Below are positions 27,578 to 36,339 of a stretch of 64,000 nucleotides of DNA, one piece after another. The DNA comes from an uncultured Eubacteriales bacterium (lineage in GTDB: Bacteria > Bacillota > Clostridia > Oscillospirales > Oscillospiraceae): positions 1 to 64,000 of the forward strand of contig CAKTLJ010000010.1 of the NCBI GenBank assembly GCA_934572535.1, given 5' to 3'. The notes under the pieces were generated by a model that was not told the origin of the DNA, did not search any database, and saw only the letters and a program-made list of their open reading frames with translations. How positions within the stretch are numbered: the first letter of the stretch is position 1; the number at the start of each line of letters is the position of its first letter. Position numbers and translations under genes: made by a program.

Positions 27578-28294
27578 TCAGTCCACGTCGGTCAGGCCTT
27601 CCTGGGCCAGCAGGTTCTCCAGGACGGTGATGTCCGAGGCGATGTCCATGGCCTCGTCCTGGAAGAGCGCGTCCAGCTGCTTGTGGAAGGAGGAGACGAT
27701 GGTGTCCATCATGGTCTCGATCTTGGCCATGGTGCCGTCGATGTTTTCGCCGGAGACGCCGGTGGCCCCCATGCGGTCGTAAGTATTCAAAAGCTTCAGG
27801 GTGGTGGGCAGATAGTAGATCAGGAATTTGCGGATCTGGGGCTGCTTCTCCGGGTGGTGGATCACGTGGTCCAGGATCTTGGAGGTGGTGTCCTCCAGCT
27901 GGTCGATCTGGGCGGAGATGGTCTCGTCCGCGATGGCGTCGTTGAGGCGGCGCATCTCGCTGATGGCCCGGTCCTTTTCCTGAATGAGGGCGTCCAGCTT
28001 GGGGTCCCCGGTGGAGGGCGATGCGTCCTCGCCCTGGGATGCTTCCGCGCGGGCCTCTTCCGCAGGCTTCTCCCTGGGTTCGTCCTTGGGGGCTTCCTTT
28101 GCGGGTTCGGGGTCGGGAAGCTCATATTCCACGGTGGGCCAGATGCCCTTGGCGACGATGAAGGCCACCGCGGACAGCAGGATCACCGACACGTAGTCAG
28201 AGACCCGGTAGAGAGGGTGGAAGAGGGTGAAGAGACCCCAAACCACGGCTATGGCGTAAATGGGGATCACAGGCCGTTTTTTCAGTTTCGCCAC
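27578..28294 (-). CDS. xpaC: XpaC-family membrane protein
   Basis: Family named after 5-bromo-4-chloroindolyl phosphate hydrolysis; true activity unknown, constantly found with TelA. The 238-residue product has two N-terminal membrane helices (VIPIYAIAVVWGLFTLF and VSVILLSAVAFIVAKG), a Pro/Glu/Lys-rich linker, and the C-terminal XpaC helices (IRKFLIYYLPTTLKLLNTYDRM is the hallmark). I chose GTG at 28294 with AAAGGA upstream; a TTG at 28333 lacks a site. First gene of a three-gene operon. Confidence 0.88.
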   Translation of the reverse strand: MAKLKKRPVIPIYAIAVVWGLFTLFHPLYRVSDYVSVILLSAVAFIVAKGIWPTVEYELPDPEPAKEAPKDEPREKPAEEARAEASQGEDASPSTGDPKLDALIQEKDRAISEMRRLNDAIADETISAQIDQLEDTTSKILDHVIHHPEKQPQIRKFLIYYLPTTLKLLNTYDRMGATGVSGENIDGTMAKIETMMDTIVSSFHKQLDALFQDEAMDIASDITVLENLLAQEGLTDVD

Positions 28295-28353
28295 GGGCGT
28301 CAGTCCTTTCCGAGGGGTGTTTTCGGATGGCAAATATCCGTATACATTTTATT

Positions 28354-28382
28354 ATTTTAACCGTAGGGAGATTCTCTGTCAA
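28354..28382 (-). promoter_or_regulatory. Promoter of xpaC-telA operon
   Basis: TTGACA (28377-28382), 17-bp spacer, TAAAAT (28354-28359) on the minus strand. Confidence 0.8.
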
Positions 28383-28395
28383 GAACTCCTTTCCA

Positions 28396-28424
28396 TTGAC
28401 AGCAAGGAAAAAGACGGATAGAAT
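28396..28424 (+). promoter_or_regulatory. Strong promoter upstream of rpe
   Basis: TTGACA (28396-28401), 17-bp spacer, TAGAAT (28419-28424). Its start near 28431 leaves about 290 nt before the rpe start codon. Confidence 0.8.
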
Positions 28425-28430
28425 AGACAA

Positions 28431-28723
28431 AACGAGCCCGCTCCTCCGGTATTTGGAACGGGCCGCTGACCCGTTTCCGGGTCGGCGGCCAACGTGTTCG
28501 TTCCAGTCTTCTATCTTGATGCGGCTGGCCTTCCGGGTCGTCGCCATAGGGGCCGGTCCGGGGAGAAGGGGAAGCTACGGCGGTCCCGGGGCTCCTGGGC
28601 GGGGCGTGCCCCGCCGCCGCTTGCCGTATCCTATGCGGCGGGCGGAGCGTTTGTGCTCTCGTGCCGGACCGGCGGCCTTCGACAGGTCCTGCCGACAGAT
28701 TTCGGAGAAAGGAATGATATTTC
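28431..28723 (+). promoter_or_regulatory. Long GC-rich 5' leader of rpe-recR, unassigned
   Basis: No credible gene lies in this stretch on either strand. It contains a strong hairpin GGCCGCTGACCCG/CGGGTCGGCGGCC (about 28459-28488, one mismatch, TTTC loop) and further GC-rich inverted segments around 28560-28660. I could not match it to 6S, RNase P, SRP, tmRNA, T-box or a common riboswitch. It may be a structured leader or an independent small RNA. Confidence 0.4.
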
Positions 28724-29371
28724 GTGATCAAAATCGCACCTTCGATTCTCTCCGCGGACTTTGCCGACCTGGGCCGTGAGGTCCAGAAGGTACAAAGCGC
28801 GGATTGGCTTCATGTGGACGTGATGGACGGCATGTTCGTCTCCAACATCAGCATCGGCGTTCCCGTGGTCAAGTCTCTGCGGAAGGCCACCGACATGTTT
28901 CTGGACGTCCACCTGATGATCGAAAAGCCCGTGCGCTACATCGACGCCTTTGCCGACGCCGGTGCCGACCTGCTCTCTGTCCACCTGGAGTCCGACATGC
29001 CGCCCGGCATCAGGGCCGCGCTGGAGGCCATGGACCGCAGAGGGGTGAAGAAGGGCATCGTCCTGCGGCCCATCACCGCTGCGGAAGCAGTTCTGCCCTA
29101 CGTCAAGGACGTGGACCTGATCTTGGTGATGACCGTGGAGCCGGGCTTCGGCGGACAGAAGTTCATGACCGACCAGCTGCCCAAGATCGCGGCCATCCGC
29201 CGGTATATCAACGAGTATAACCCCGACTGCCGCCTGGAGGTAGACGGCGGCGTGGACCCCAACACCGCCCCGCTGGTCATCGAGGCCGGGGCCGACGTGC
29301 TGGTGGCCGGCAGCGCGGTTTACGGCGCGGCCGACCCTGCGGCGGCCATCAAAACCCTGCGAGGTGAATGA
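28724..29371 (+). CDS. rpe: Ribulose-phosphate 3-epimerase
   Basis: Interconverts ribulose 5-phosphate and xylulose 5-phosphate in the pentose phosphate pathway. The 215-residue TIM-barrel protein starts IAPSILSADFADLG and has the metal-ligand motifs LHVDVMDGMFV, DVHLMI, MTVEPGFGGQKF and LEVDGGVDPNTAPL. Start codon is GTG at 28724, preceded by AAAGGAA. Its stop overlaps the recR start by four bases, so the two are translationally coupled. Confidence 0.96.
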   Translation: MIKIAPSILSADFADLGREVQKVQSADWLHVDVMDGMFVSNISIGVPVVKSLRKATDMFLDVHLMIEKPVRYIDAFADAGADLLSVHLESDMPPGIRAALEAMDRRGVKKGIVLRPITAAEAVLPYVKDVDLILVMTVEPGFGGQKFMTDQLPKIAAIRRYINEYNPDCRLEVDGGVDPNTAPLVIEAGADVLVAGSAVYGAADPAAAIKTLRGE

Positions 29372-29973
29372 TGGAGCACTTTCCCCCAGCTTTGGAAAAA
29401 ATGGTGGAGCAGTTTGCCCGCCTGCCGGGGATCGGCACCAAGACTGCCCAGCGCCTGGCCTTTTTCGTCCTGTCCCTGCCGGAGAATGAGGTGGAGCAGT
29501 TTGCCCACGCCATTCTCGCCGCCAAGCAGAGCATCGCCCTGTGCCCCGCCTGCCAGAATCTGACGGAGGGGGACGGCCTATGTCCCATCTGCGCCAGCGA
29601 GAAGCGGGATGGCTCCGTGGTCTGCGTGGTGGCGGACCCCAAGGATGTCATCGCCATCGAGCGGGCCAGGGAGTACCGGGGCAAGTACCACGTGCTCCAC
29701 GGGGTCCTCTCCCCCATGAACGGGGTGGGTCCCGACGACCTGCACATCAAATCCCTCCTGGAACGGGTGGCCCAGGGAGAGATCCAGGAGATCATCATGG
29801 CCACCAACCCGGACACCGAGGGAGAGGCCACTGCTATGTACCTCTCCCGGATGCTCAAGCCCTTCGGGGTGAAGGTCACCCGCCTGGCCTACGGCGTGCC
29901 GGTGGGCGGCCACTTAGAATATGCCGACGATGCCACCCTTATGCGCGCCCTGGAGGGCCGCAGAGAGATGTGA
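29368..29973 (+). CDS. recR: Recombination mediator protein RecR
   Basis: Acts with RecO and RecF to load RecA at gaps. The 201-residue protein has an N-terminal HhH (LARLPGIGTKTAQRLAF-type, here FARLPGIGTKTAQR), a four-cysteine zinc finger (CPACQNL...CPIC, about 59-75) and a Toprim domain (IIMATNPDTEGEATAMYL) ending PVGGHLEYADDATLMRAL. ATGA overlap with rpe. Confidence 0.97.
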   Translation: MMEHFPPALEKMVEQFARLPGIGTKTAQRLAFFVLSLPENEVEQFAHAILAAKQSIALCPACQNLTEGDGLCPICASEKRDGSVVCVVADPKDVIAIERAREYRGKYHVLHGVLSPMNGVGPDDLHIKSLLERVAQGEIQEIIMATNPDTEGEATAMYLSRMLKPFGVKVTRLAYGVPVGGHLEYADDATLMRALEGRREM

Positions 29974-29993
29974 CCGGCGGTATCCATAAAAAC

Positions 29994-30023
29994 AAAAGGG
30001 AAGGCGAGGTGCCTTCCCTTTTT
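29994..30023 (+). terminator. Terminator after rpe-recR
   Basis: AAAAGGGAAGGC/GCCTTCCCTTTTT hairpin with five-base loop and T run. Confidence 0.9.
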
Positions 30024-30068
30024 GCGATATCGAAGTCTTTTGCGCCTCTCGCATCGTGACTGGATGCG

Positions 30069-30710
30069 TCAGGAGTGCGTTAGCATTTCGTGCAGCTCCT
30101 CCATGGTGTGGGCGAGGGACACGGCGCCGGCCTGCTTCATGCTCTCTGCCGTTCCGTATCCCCAGGTCACCCCGATGGTGGGGATGCCATGGGCCTTGGC
30201 GCCCAGCACGTCGTAGTGGGTATCGCCCACCATGACCACGTTCTCCAGCTTGCCGACCTTGCCCAACAGATAGGAGATGACCTGATCCTTGGTGTCCCGC
30301 TCCTCCTTCCTGTCGGCCCCGCAGATCTCCGTGAAATACTCGCGCAGCTGAAAATGTTCCAGCACATCCCAGGCCAGAAATTCGGGCTTGGAGGTGGCCA
30401 CGTACAGCCGGTGCCCCTCCTCGCGGAGTTGGGAAAGCAAGCCGCTGATGCCCGGATAGGGCTCGTTTTCAAACTTTCCGATGGGGACGTACCGGCTGCG
30501 AAACACCTGGATGGCCTCCTGCACCTGCTCCGTGTCCAGGCCGTAGCCCTCGAAGGAGACCCGCAGGGGCGGTCCCACGAAGGCCCGGAGCTGGTCCTGG
30601 CTCTTCACCGGGATGCCGAAGTGATCCAGGGCCAGCTGGGCGCAGCGCATGATGCCTGGCCCGGAGTCGGTGAGGGTGCCGTCCAGGTCGAAGAAGATGT
30701 GTTTTTTCAT
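30069..30710 (-). CDS. HAD-family phosphatase (phosphoglycolate phosphatase-like)
   Basis: Haloacid-dehalogenase hydrolase with a C1 helical cap. The 213-residue product has the nucleophile motif FFDLDGTLTDS (Asp8, Asp10), motif II VATSK, the lysine in DRKEERDTKDQVI and motif IV VMVGDTHYDVLGA. The pattern is that of Gph/PgmB-type phosphatases; the real substrate is undetermined. AAAGGATGG precedes the ATG, which overlaps the rlmA stop (ATGA). Last gene of the adh-rlmA-HAD operon. Confidence 0.88.
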   Translation of the reverse strand: MKKHIFFDLDGTLTDSGPGIMRCAQLALDHFGIPVKSQDQLRAFVGPPLRVSFEGYGLDTEQVQEAIQVFRSRYVPIGKFENEPYPGISGLLSQLREEGHRLYVATSKPEFLAWDVLEHFQLREYFTEICGADRKEERDTKDQVISYLLGKVGKLENVVMVGDTHYDVLGAKAHGIPTIGVTWGYGTAESMKQAGAVSLAHTMEELHEMLTHS

Positions 30711-31540
30711 GGCGTTCCATCCTTTCGGAAGACATGGATGCGGAAGGAGATGGCCGTGTCCAGCGTATCCAGGGCGGCCAGCTTCTCCGTGCCGTGCTTG
30801 GGGGTCTTCCAGAAATACGGGGTCATCTGAAAGAGGTCGGCGATGGTCTGCTGGTCGGGGAGGTGGATGACCCCGTCCACCGACCGGACGTCCAGATAGG
30901 TGAAGCCCTCGTAGGGGGTGAGCTTCTCCGCGTTGGGATAGGGGTTCTCGTAGAGGACCTGTTTCAGCTCCCACAGGTGCTTCTCTCCGGGGACCACGTA
31001 GAAGTAGACCCCGCCGGGCTTCAGGATGCGGAGAAATTCCTCCAGCGCCAGGGGAGAAAAGCAGTTGAGGATGAGGTCCGCGCTGCGGTCGGCCACGGGA
31101 ATGTCGTAGACCGAGGCCACGGCGAACTCCGCGGACTTCTCCCGCTTGGCTGCCCGGCGGAGGGCGTGCTTGGACAGGTCCACGCCGGCCAGGTGGACGT
31201 CTCTCCCCGCCTGGGCCAAGGCCTGGTAAAGAGCGGCGCTGTAGTAGCCCTCGCCGCAGCCGGAGTCCAGAACGGACACGCGCGCCGGGGCGTATTGCAG
31301 GGCCAGCTGGGCCAGGGCGTCGCAGAGGGGCTTGTAATAGCCGCCGGAGAGGAAGCGGTTCCGCGCGGTGGCCATGCCCTTGTCGTCGCCGGGGTCCTTG
31401 GAGTGCATCTTGTTGGCGGGGAGGAGGTGGACGTACCCGGCGGCGGCCCGGTCAAAGCTGTGGCCGGTGGGGCAGAGGTAGCGGGCGTCCTGTCGGTCCA
31501 AAGCGGCCCTACAGAGGGGGCAGCGAAATAAGCTTTCCAT
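30707..31540 (-). CDS. rlmA: 23S rRNA (guanine-N1)-methyltransferase, RlmA family
   Basis: Methylates G745/G748 in 23S rRNA hairpin 35; in Gram-positives the TlrB branch affects tylosin susceptibility. The 277-residue product has an N-terminal zinc finger (Cys7, Cys10, Cys23, His27) followed by a Rossmann methyltransferase with SAM motif VLDSGCGEGYY and the conserved LLPANKMHSKDPGDDKGMA stretch. AAGGAAG precedes the ATG. Overlaps the HAD gene by four bases. Confidence 0.9.
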   Translation of the reverse strand: MESLFRCPLCRAALDRQDARYLCPTGHSFDRAAAGYVHLLPANKMHSKDPGDDKGMATARNRFLSGGYYKPLCDALAQLALQYAPARVSVLDSGCGEGYYSAALYQALAQAGRDVHLAGVDLSKHALRRAAKREKSAEFAVASVYDIPVADRSADLILNCFSPLALEEFLRILKPGGVYFYVVPGEKHLWELKQVLYENPYPNAEKLTPYEGFTYLDVRSVDGVIHLPDQQTIADLFQMTPYFWKTPKHGTEKLAALDTLDTAISFRIHVFRKDGTP

Positions 31541-31555
31541 GATATGTTCTTCCTT

Positions 31556-32605
31556 TTATAGTGTGACGATGGTTTTGACCAGCTCTGGGGGCTTGCGCGC
31601 CATGAGCTGAAAGGCCGCCTCCACCTGGTCCAGCCCGGTGAAGCGGTGGGTGATGAGCGGGGTGGGGTCCACCCGGCCATACTGGAGGAGGTTTAAGAGC
31701 CGCTCCATCCTGGCCCGGCCGCCGGGGCACTCGCCGCCCCGGATGGTCTTGTTGCCCATGCCGAAGCCGTAGCGGACGTTGTTGATGGGCAGGTCGCCGT
31801 AGGTGGTGAAGTAGTTCACGTTGCCCACCGTGCCGCCCCAGCGGACCATGGCGACCGCTTGGCCCAGGGCCTCGTCGCCGCCTCCGGCGCAGATGCAGCA
31901 GTCCGCCCCCTGCTTGTCGGTGAGGCGATGGACCGCCCGCAGCACATCGCCCTCCTTGTAGTTGACGATGTCCGTGGCGCCGTAGAAGGTCGCCAGCTCC
32001 ACGCAGCGGGGGCGGCTGCCGATGGCGATGATGCGTCCGGCGCCCCGGAGACGCGCGCCTGCGACGGCCATCAGGCCCACCGGGCCGATGCCCAGGACCA
32101 CCACGGTGTCGCCGGGCTGGACGTCCGCCAGCTCCGCGCCGTAAAGCCCGGTGTTCAGCATGTCTGCGGCCAGCACGGCGGCCTCCCAGGAGACCGTTTG
32201 GGGGATGCGGGCGGCGTTGGCGTCGAGGTCCCGGATGCGGGCGTACTCCGCCATGAGTCCGTCCTCGGAGTTGGAGAGCTTTTGCCCGGTGATGAGTCCG
32301 CTGCAATGCTGGTGCGCCCCCAGCTGGGAGGGGACGGTCCGCCAGTCGGGAGTCACCGGCGGGACGACCACGACCTCTCCCACCCGGAAGTCCCGGACCA
32401 GCTCGCCCACCGCGACGATCTCTCCTAAGCCCTCGTGGCCCAGGATGCGGTTGGGCTGGAGACAGTCGATGGCCACGTTGTGGACATCGGAGGTGCAGGG
32501 GGCGACCATCAGGGGGCGGATCACGGCGTCGAAGCCCGTGGCGCGGGGGCGTTCTGCTTCGATCCAACCGGCGCGGCCGCTGCCGAGATAGGCGAATGCT
32601 TTCAT
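31556..32605 (-). CDS. adh: Zinc-dependent NADP(H) secondary alcohol dehydrogenase
   Basis: Medium-chain dehydrogenase predicted to interconvert secondary alcohols and ketones (or related carbonyls). The 349-residue protein resembles the Clostridium beijerinckii and Thermoanaerobacter isopropanol dehydrogenases: catalytic zinc ligands Cys37, His57 and Asp148, VVPPVTPDWRT, the cofactor loop VVVLGIGPVGLMAVAGARLRGAGRIIAIGSRP with a Gly-Ser-Arg cluster favouring NADP, and GGECPGGRARMERLL. There is no structural-zinc cysteine cluster, as in that subgroup. AAAGGAGG precedes the ATG. First gene of a three-gene unit with rlmA. Confidence 0.9.
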   Translation of the reverse strand: MKAFAYLGSGRAGWIEAERPRATGFDAVIRPLMVAPCTSDVHNVAIDCLQPNRILGHEGLGEIVAVGELVRDFRVGEVVVVPPVTPDWRTVPSQLGAHQHCSGLITGQKLSNSEDGLMAEYARIRDLDANAARIPQTVSWEAAVLAADMLNTGLYGAELADVQPGDTVVVLGIGPVGLMAVAGARLRGAGRIIAIGSRPRCVELATFYGATDIVNYKEGDVLRAVHRLTDKQGADCCICAGGGDEALGQAVAMVRWGGTVGNVNYFTTYGDLPINNVRYGFGMGNKTIRGGECPGGRARMERLLNLLQYGRVDPTPLITHRFTGLDQVEAAFQLMARKPPELVKTIVTL

Positions 32606-32642
32606 GGGGAGGGCCTCCTTTCGGGGCGGATTTTCCGGTATC

Positions 32643-32672
32643 AGTGTAGCACAGATGACCGTGGGGATGCAA
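32643..32672 (-). promoter_or_regulatory. Promoter of adh-rlmA-HAD operon
   Basis: TTGCAT (32667-32672), 18-bp spacer, TACACT (32643-32648) on the minus strand. Confidence 0.55.
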
Positions 32673-32777
32673 GGTCGAGGACGGGTTCACAAAAATGTCA
32701 CAGTTTCTTGACGCCCTGTTGACAACTGGCGCGTATCCTCTGAGACCATGGGGCGCTCCACGATGCGCGCCCGCCGC

Positions 32778-32805
32778 TTGTTATTTCCGTTTTTTCTGCT
32801 ATAAT
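32778..32805 (+). promoter_or_regulatory. Promoter of the FHA-FtsW/PBP operon
   Basis: TTGTTA (32778-32783), 16-bp spacer, TATAAT (32800-32805); a second TACAAT follows at 32810. About 70 nt leader. Confidence 0.65.
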
Positions 32806-32879
32806 ATGCTACAATATGAAGACATCCCAGCAACGATACTGTGTGACCGGCAGCATACCGCCGGAGAAAGGAGGGACAT

Positions 32880-34982
32880 ATGCAGGAATTGCTCATCCGT
32901 TTGCAGATGATTTTCACCCAGCTGGCGGACCAGGTCCGCTCGGCCCTGGCCAACGCGGAGACCGGACAGGCTGTGGGGGCGGTGATCGACGTCGTCCTGC
33001 CGGTGGCCTGCGGCGCGCTGCGGGTGGTGGCGATCATCTTCGCCGTCATCGTCATTGCCCGGTGCCTGCTGTCCCTGTTTCGGGAAAAGCCCGGAAAGGA
33101 GATCTGGGGCTGGCTGTCCATGGGCGACGGAGCCCGGTTTGACCTGCGCCATTGGGAGAACACCGTGGGCAGGAGCCGGTTCTCCGATGTGCTCTTGGAC
33201 TTTCCCACCGTCTCCCGCAGCCACATTGCGCTCTTGCGGGACGACAAGGGAAGCTGGCGCCTACAACCGCTGCAAACCAAAAACGGCACCCGGATCAACG
33301 GGAAGAAGGTGACCCACACCCTCCCGGTGAAGACCGGCGACATCATCGACCTGGGCGGCCTGCCTCTGGAGTTCTACGCCATCAGCGAGGAGGAGGAGCG
33401 GGAGCAGGCCATGCGCCTGGGGGTTGCCGAGCGGCCCCTCAGCCCCGGCAGGACCTTGGGCTACCTGACGGTCTTCCAGATCATGATGTGCGTCCAGTGC
33501 CTGCCCGGCCGGGAGAAGCCCGAGCTGGTCATGGTCGCCGTGGGCTTTGCTCTGCTGGCGGCCTCGATGTGGGTGATGTACGCCCTCTACCGCTCTTTGA
33601 AGCGGACGGCCTTCGAGGGGGAGACCATCGCCTTCTTCCTGTGCACCATCTCCTTCGGGGTGACGGCGGCCTACTCGCCGGCCACCCTCCTCAAGCAGAC
33701 CATCGCCATGCTCATGGGCCTGTGCATCTTCCTGGCCCTGAGTATGCTCCTGCGGGATATCAAGGCCACGGTTTCCCTGCGCTGGCCGGCGGCTGTGCTC
33801 ACCTGCCTGCTGCTGGTCTTCAACGTGGTGCTGGGCCAGGCCATTTTCGGCGCGAAGAACTGGGTGGACCTGGGCTTCATCAGCTTCCAGCCCTCGGAGT
33901 TTGTAAAGATCGCCTTCATCTTCACCGGCGCGGCCACTCTGGACCGACTCTTTGCCCGGCGAAACCTGATCTTCACGGTGCTCTTCTGCGGCTTCTGCAT
34001 GGGCTGTCTGGCCCTGATGAGTGACTTCGGCACCGCCCTGATCTTCTTCGTGGCCCTGCTGGTCATCGCCTTCCTGCGCTCCGGCGACATTGGCTTCCTG
34101 GCCCTCATGGGGACCGCAGCGGTGGCCGGCGGAGGCATGATCCTGCGCTACAGGCCCTACATCCTCAACCGCTTCCAAGCCTGGCGGCACGTCTGGGACT
34201 TTTACAACGAGAGCGGCGGCTACCAGCAGACCCGCACCATGTCGGCCATCGCCAGCGGCGGCCTGTTCGGCAAGGGAGCGGAGGACAGCTTCCTGAAAAA
34301 GATCGGCGCGGCCAACACCGACCTGGTCTTCGGCGTCATCAGCGAGGAGTTCGGACTCATCATGGCCCTGTGTACGGTCTTCGTCCTGCTGGTGCTGGCC
34401 TTTTATGCCATCCGCTGCGCCACCACCGCCCGGTCCAGCTACTATGTCATCGCGGCCAACTCCGCCGTCGCCATGCTGATCTTCCAGGCCACCCTGAACG
34501 TCCTGGGCGCGGTGGACATCCTGCCCCTCACCGGCGTGACCCTGCCCTTCGTGTCCGTGGGCGGCTCCAGTATGATCTCCTGCTGGGGCCTGCTGGCCTT
34601 CATCAAGGCGGCGGACACCCGGCCCAACGCCAGCTTCACCATCAAGCTGCCCAAGCGCATCCGGGGCTGGATCCCCCAGGACTCCGAGGGCATCTATGGC
34701 GGCTGGGATGAGGACTACGACGACTATTACGACGACTACGACGAGGGGTACGACGAGGACTACGACGACGGCGCCTATGACGGCGGCTATGTCTACGACG
34801 AGCCCTACGACCACTATGACGAGTTCGGCGGATACGAGGACTTTTCCCCCGGCTGGGACGACGGCCCGCCGCCGCCCCGGGATATGGATGCGACCCGCGC
34901 CTGGGGGCACGGGGTGGACGACTGGGAGAGCCTGACCGATCCCGACCGGAGGGACCCTGGAGAAAGGGGGCGTAGGCGATGA
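32880..34982 (+). CDS. FHA domain-FtsW/RodA/SpoVE fusion protein with acidic Tyr-rich tail
   Basis: SEDS-family peptidoglycan polymerase fused to a phosphothreonine-binding module. The 700 residues show a membrane helix (about 36-62), a cytoplasmic FHA domain (about 90-168; GRS at 97-99, SRSH at 112-115, NG at 135-136), a multi-helix SEDS domain (about 190-595; QPSEFVKIAFIF, GGYQQTRTMSAIASGGLFGKG, VISEEFGLIMALC, LPLTGVTLPFVSVGGSS), then an Asp/Tyr/Gly-rich cytoplasmic tail (607-700) ending in Arg. AAAGGAGG precedes the ATG. Overlaps the PBP gene by four bases, so the polymerase and its transpeptidase are made as a pair. FHA plus SEDS suggests control by a Ser/Thr kinase; this is inference. 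Confidence 0.93.
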   Translation: MQELLIRLQMIFTQLADQVRSALANAETGQAVGAVIDVVLPVACGALRVVAIIFAVIVIARCLLSLFREKPGKEIWGWLSMGDGARFDLRHWENTVGRSRFSDVLLDFPTVSRSHIALLRDDKGSWRLQPLQTKNGTRINGKKVTHTLPVKTGDIIDLGGLPLEFYAISEEEEREQAMRLGVAERPLSPGRTLGYLTVFQIMMCVQCLPGREKPELVMVAVGFALLAASMWVMYALYRSLKRTAFEGETIAFFLCTISFGVTAAYSPATLLKQTIAMLMGLCIFLALSMLLRDIKATVSLRWPAAVLTCLLLVFNVVLGQAIFGAKNWVDLGFISFQPSEFVKIAFIFTGAATLDRLFARRNLIFTVLFCGFCMGCLALMSDFGTALIFFVALLVIAFLRSGDIGFLALMGTAAVAGGGMILRYRPYILNRFQAWRHVWDFYNESGGYQQTRTMSAIASGGLFGKGAEDSFLKKIGAANTDLVFGVISEEFGLIMALCTVFVLLVLAFYAIRCATTARSSYYVIAANSAVAMLIFQATLNVLGAVDILPLTGVTLPFVSVGGSSMISCWGLLAFIKAADTRPNASFTIKLPKRIRGWIPQDSEGIYGGWDEDYDDYYDDYDEGYDEDYDDGAYDGGYVYDEPYDHYDEFGGYEDFSPGWDDGPPPPRDMDATRAWGHGVDDWESLTDPDRRDPGERGRRR

Positions 34983-36313
34983 AGCGACTGCGCGGACGAA
35001 CCGCCATCATCATGATCTTAGCCGCCGTGCTGGCGGTGGGGATCCTCTACTTCTGCATCCAGCTCTTCACCAAGGGCAACGACTGGGTGGGCTTTTTCGG
35101 CACCACCTACTACGACTCCGGCGCCATTTATGACAGCAAGGGCGTGAAGCTCTACGACGGCCAGACCGGGGAGTACGCGGAGAGCCGCGCCACCCGGGTG
35201 GCCACCCTTCATCTGGTGGGCGACCGGAACTTCGGCACCTCCCTGCGCTCTGCCCTGGCCAGCCGCCTGACGGGCTACAATCCCATCACCGGCACCACCC
35301 TGGGCAGCCATGACGTGACCCTGACGGTGGACGCGGCCCTGAACGAAACGGCCTACGCGGCCCTGAACGGCCACAAGGGCGTGGTGGCGGTGTACGACTA
35401 CACCAGCGGGGACATCAAGTGCCTGGTGAGCGCCCCCTCCTATGACCCCAGCAACCCTCCCGCGGACATCAACGAGAACAGCGCCTACGACGGCGTGTAT
35501 CTGAACCGCTTCTTTTCCGGCACCTACCCGCCCGGCTCCACCTTTAAGATCGTGACCACGGCGGCGGCCATAGAAAAGAAAAAGGACCTGGATTCCTTCA
35601 CCTACTCCTGCACCGGGGCCTTGCAGATCGGGGAGGACACCATCACCTGTCCCTACGTCCACGGCCAGAACATGAACATCCAGCAGTGCCTGGCCTGCTC
35701 CTGCAACGGAGCCTACGCCACCCTGGCCCTGGAGCTGGGAGGCGACACGCTGGAGAAGTATATGGAACAGGCCGGCCTGCTGAACTCTCTGACCATCAAC
35801 GACATCCACACGGCCAAGGGCAGCTTTGAGGCGGCGGAGAAGGGCTCGGCCTACCTGGGCTGGTCCGGCGTGGGCCAATACAAGGACCTGGTGAACCCCT
35901 GCACCATGCTGTCCTTTATGGGCGGCATTGCCAACCGGGGCGTGGCTGTGGTCCCCAAGCTGGTGGACAAGGAGACCCTGTCCGGCTCCGCCATCCCGGC
36001 GGCCTTCCCCGACAGCACCGACACCTATAAAATTTACAGTGAGCAGACCTGCGCGCGCCTCAAGGAAATGATGCGCAACAACGTGACCACCCAGTACGGC
36101 CAGGCCCAGTTCGGCGACCTGGCGGTCTGCGCCAAGTCCGGCACCGCCGAGGTGGGAGGCGGGAATCAGCCCCACGCCTGGTTCACCGGCTTCATCGACG
36201 ACCCCAACCATCCCCTGGCCTTTGTGGTCCTGGTGGAGAACGGCGGCTCCGGCGCCAGCGTGGCCGGCAGCGTGGCCGCCAAGGTCCTGCTCCAAGCCAC
36301 GGCTGGAACGTAA
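34979..36313 (+). CDS. Class B penicillin-binding protein (transpeptidase), short form
   Basis: Peptidoglycan D,D-transpeptidase partner of the upstream SEDS protein. The 444-residue protein has one N-terminal membrane helix (about 8-30), a short non-catalytic region and a transpeptidase domain with STFK at 187-190 (nucleophile Ser187), SCN at 241-243 and KSGT at 386-389. The N-terminal region is only about 100 residues, compact like the actinobacterial PbpA type. The start overlaps the upstream stop (ATGA). Confidence 0.93.
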   Translation: MKRLRGRTAIIMILAAVLAVGILYFCIQLFTKGNDWVGFFGTTYYDSGAIYDSKGVKLYDGQTGEYAESRATRVATLHLVGDRNFGTSLRSALASRLTGYNPITGTTLGSHDVTLTVDAALNETAYAALNGHKGVVAVYDYTSGDIKCLVSAPSYDPSNPPADINENSAYDGVYLNRFFSGTYPPGSTFKIVTTAAAIEKKKDLDSFTYSCTGALQIGEDTITCPYVHGQNMNIQQCLACSCNGAYATLALELGGDTLEKYMEQAGLLNSLTINDIHTAKGSFEAAEKGSAYLGWSGVGQYKDLVNPCTMLSFMGGIANRGVAVVPKLVDKETLSGSAIPAAFPDSTDTYKIYSEQTCARLKEMMRNNVTTQYGQAQFGDLAVCAKSGTAEVGGGNQPHAWFTGFIDDPNHPLAFVVLVENGGSGASVAGSVAAKVLLQATAGT

Positions 36314-36339
36314 AACGGAACGAACTCAACCCGAGACTG

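Noticed and set aside
28327..28779. 150-codon open frame across the rpe leader
   Set aside because: Arg/Gly/Pro-rich translation starting upstream of the promoter; overlaps rpe in another frame.
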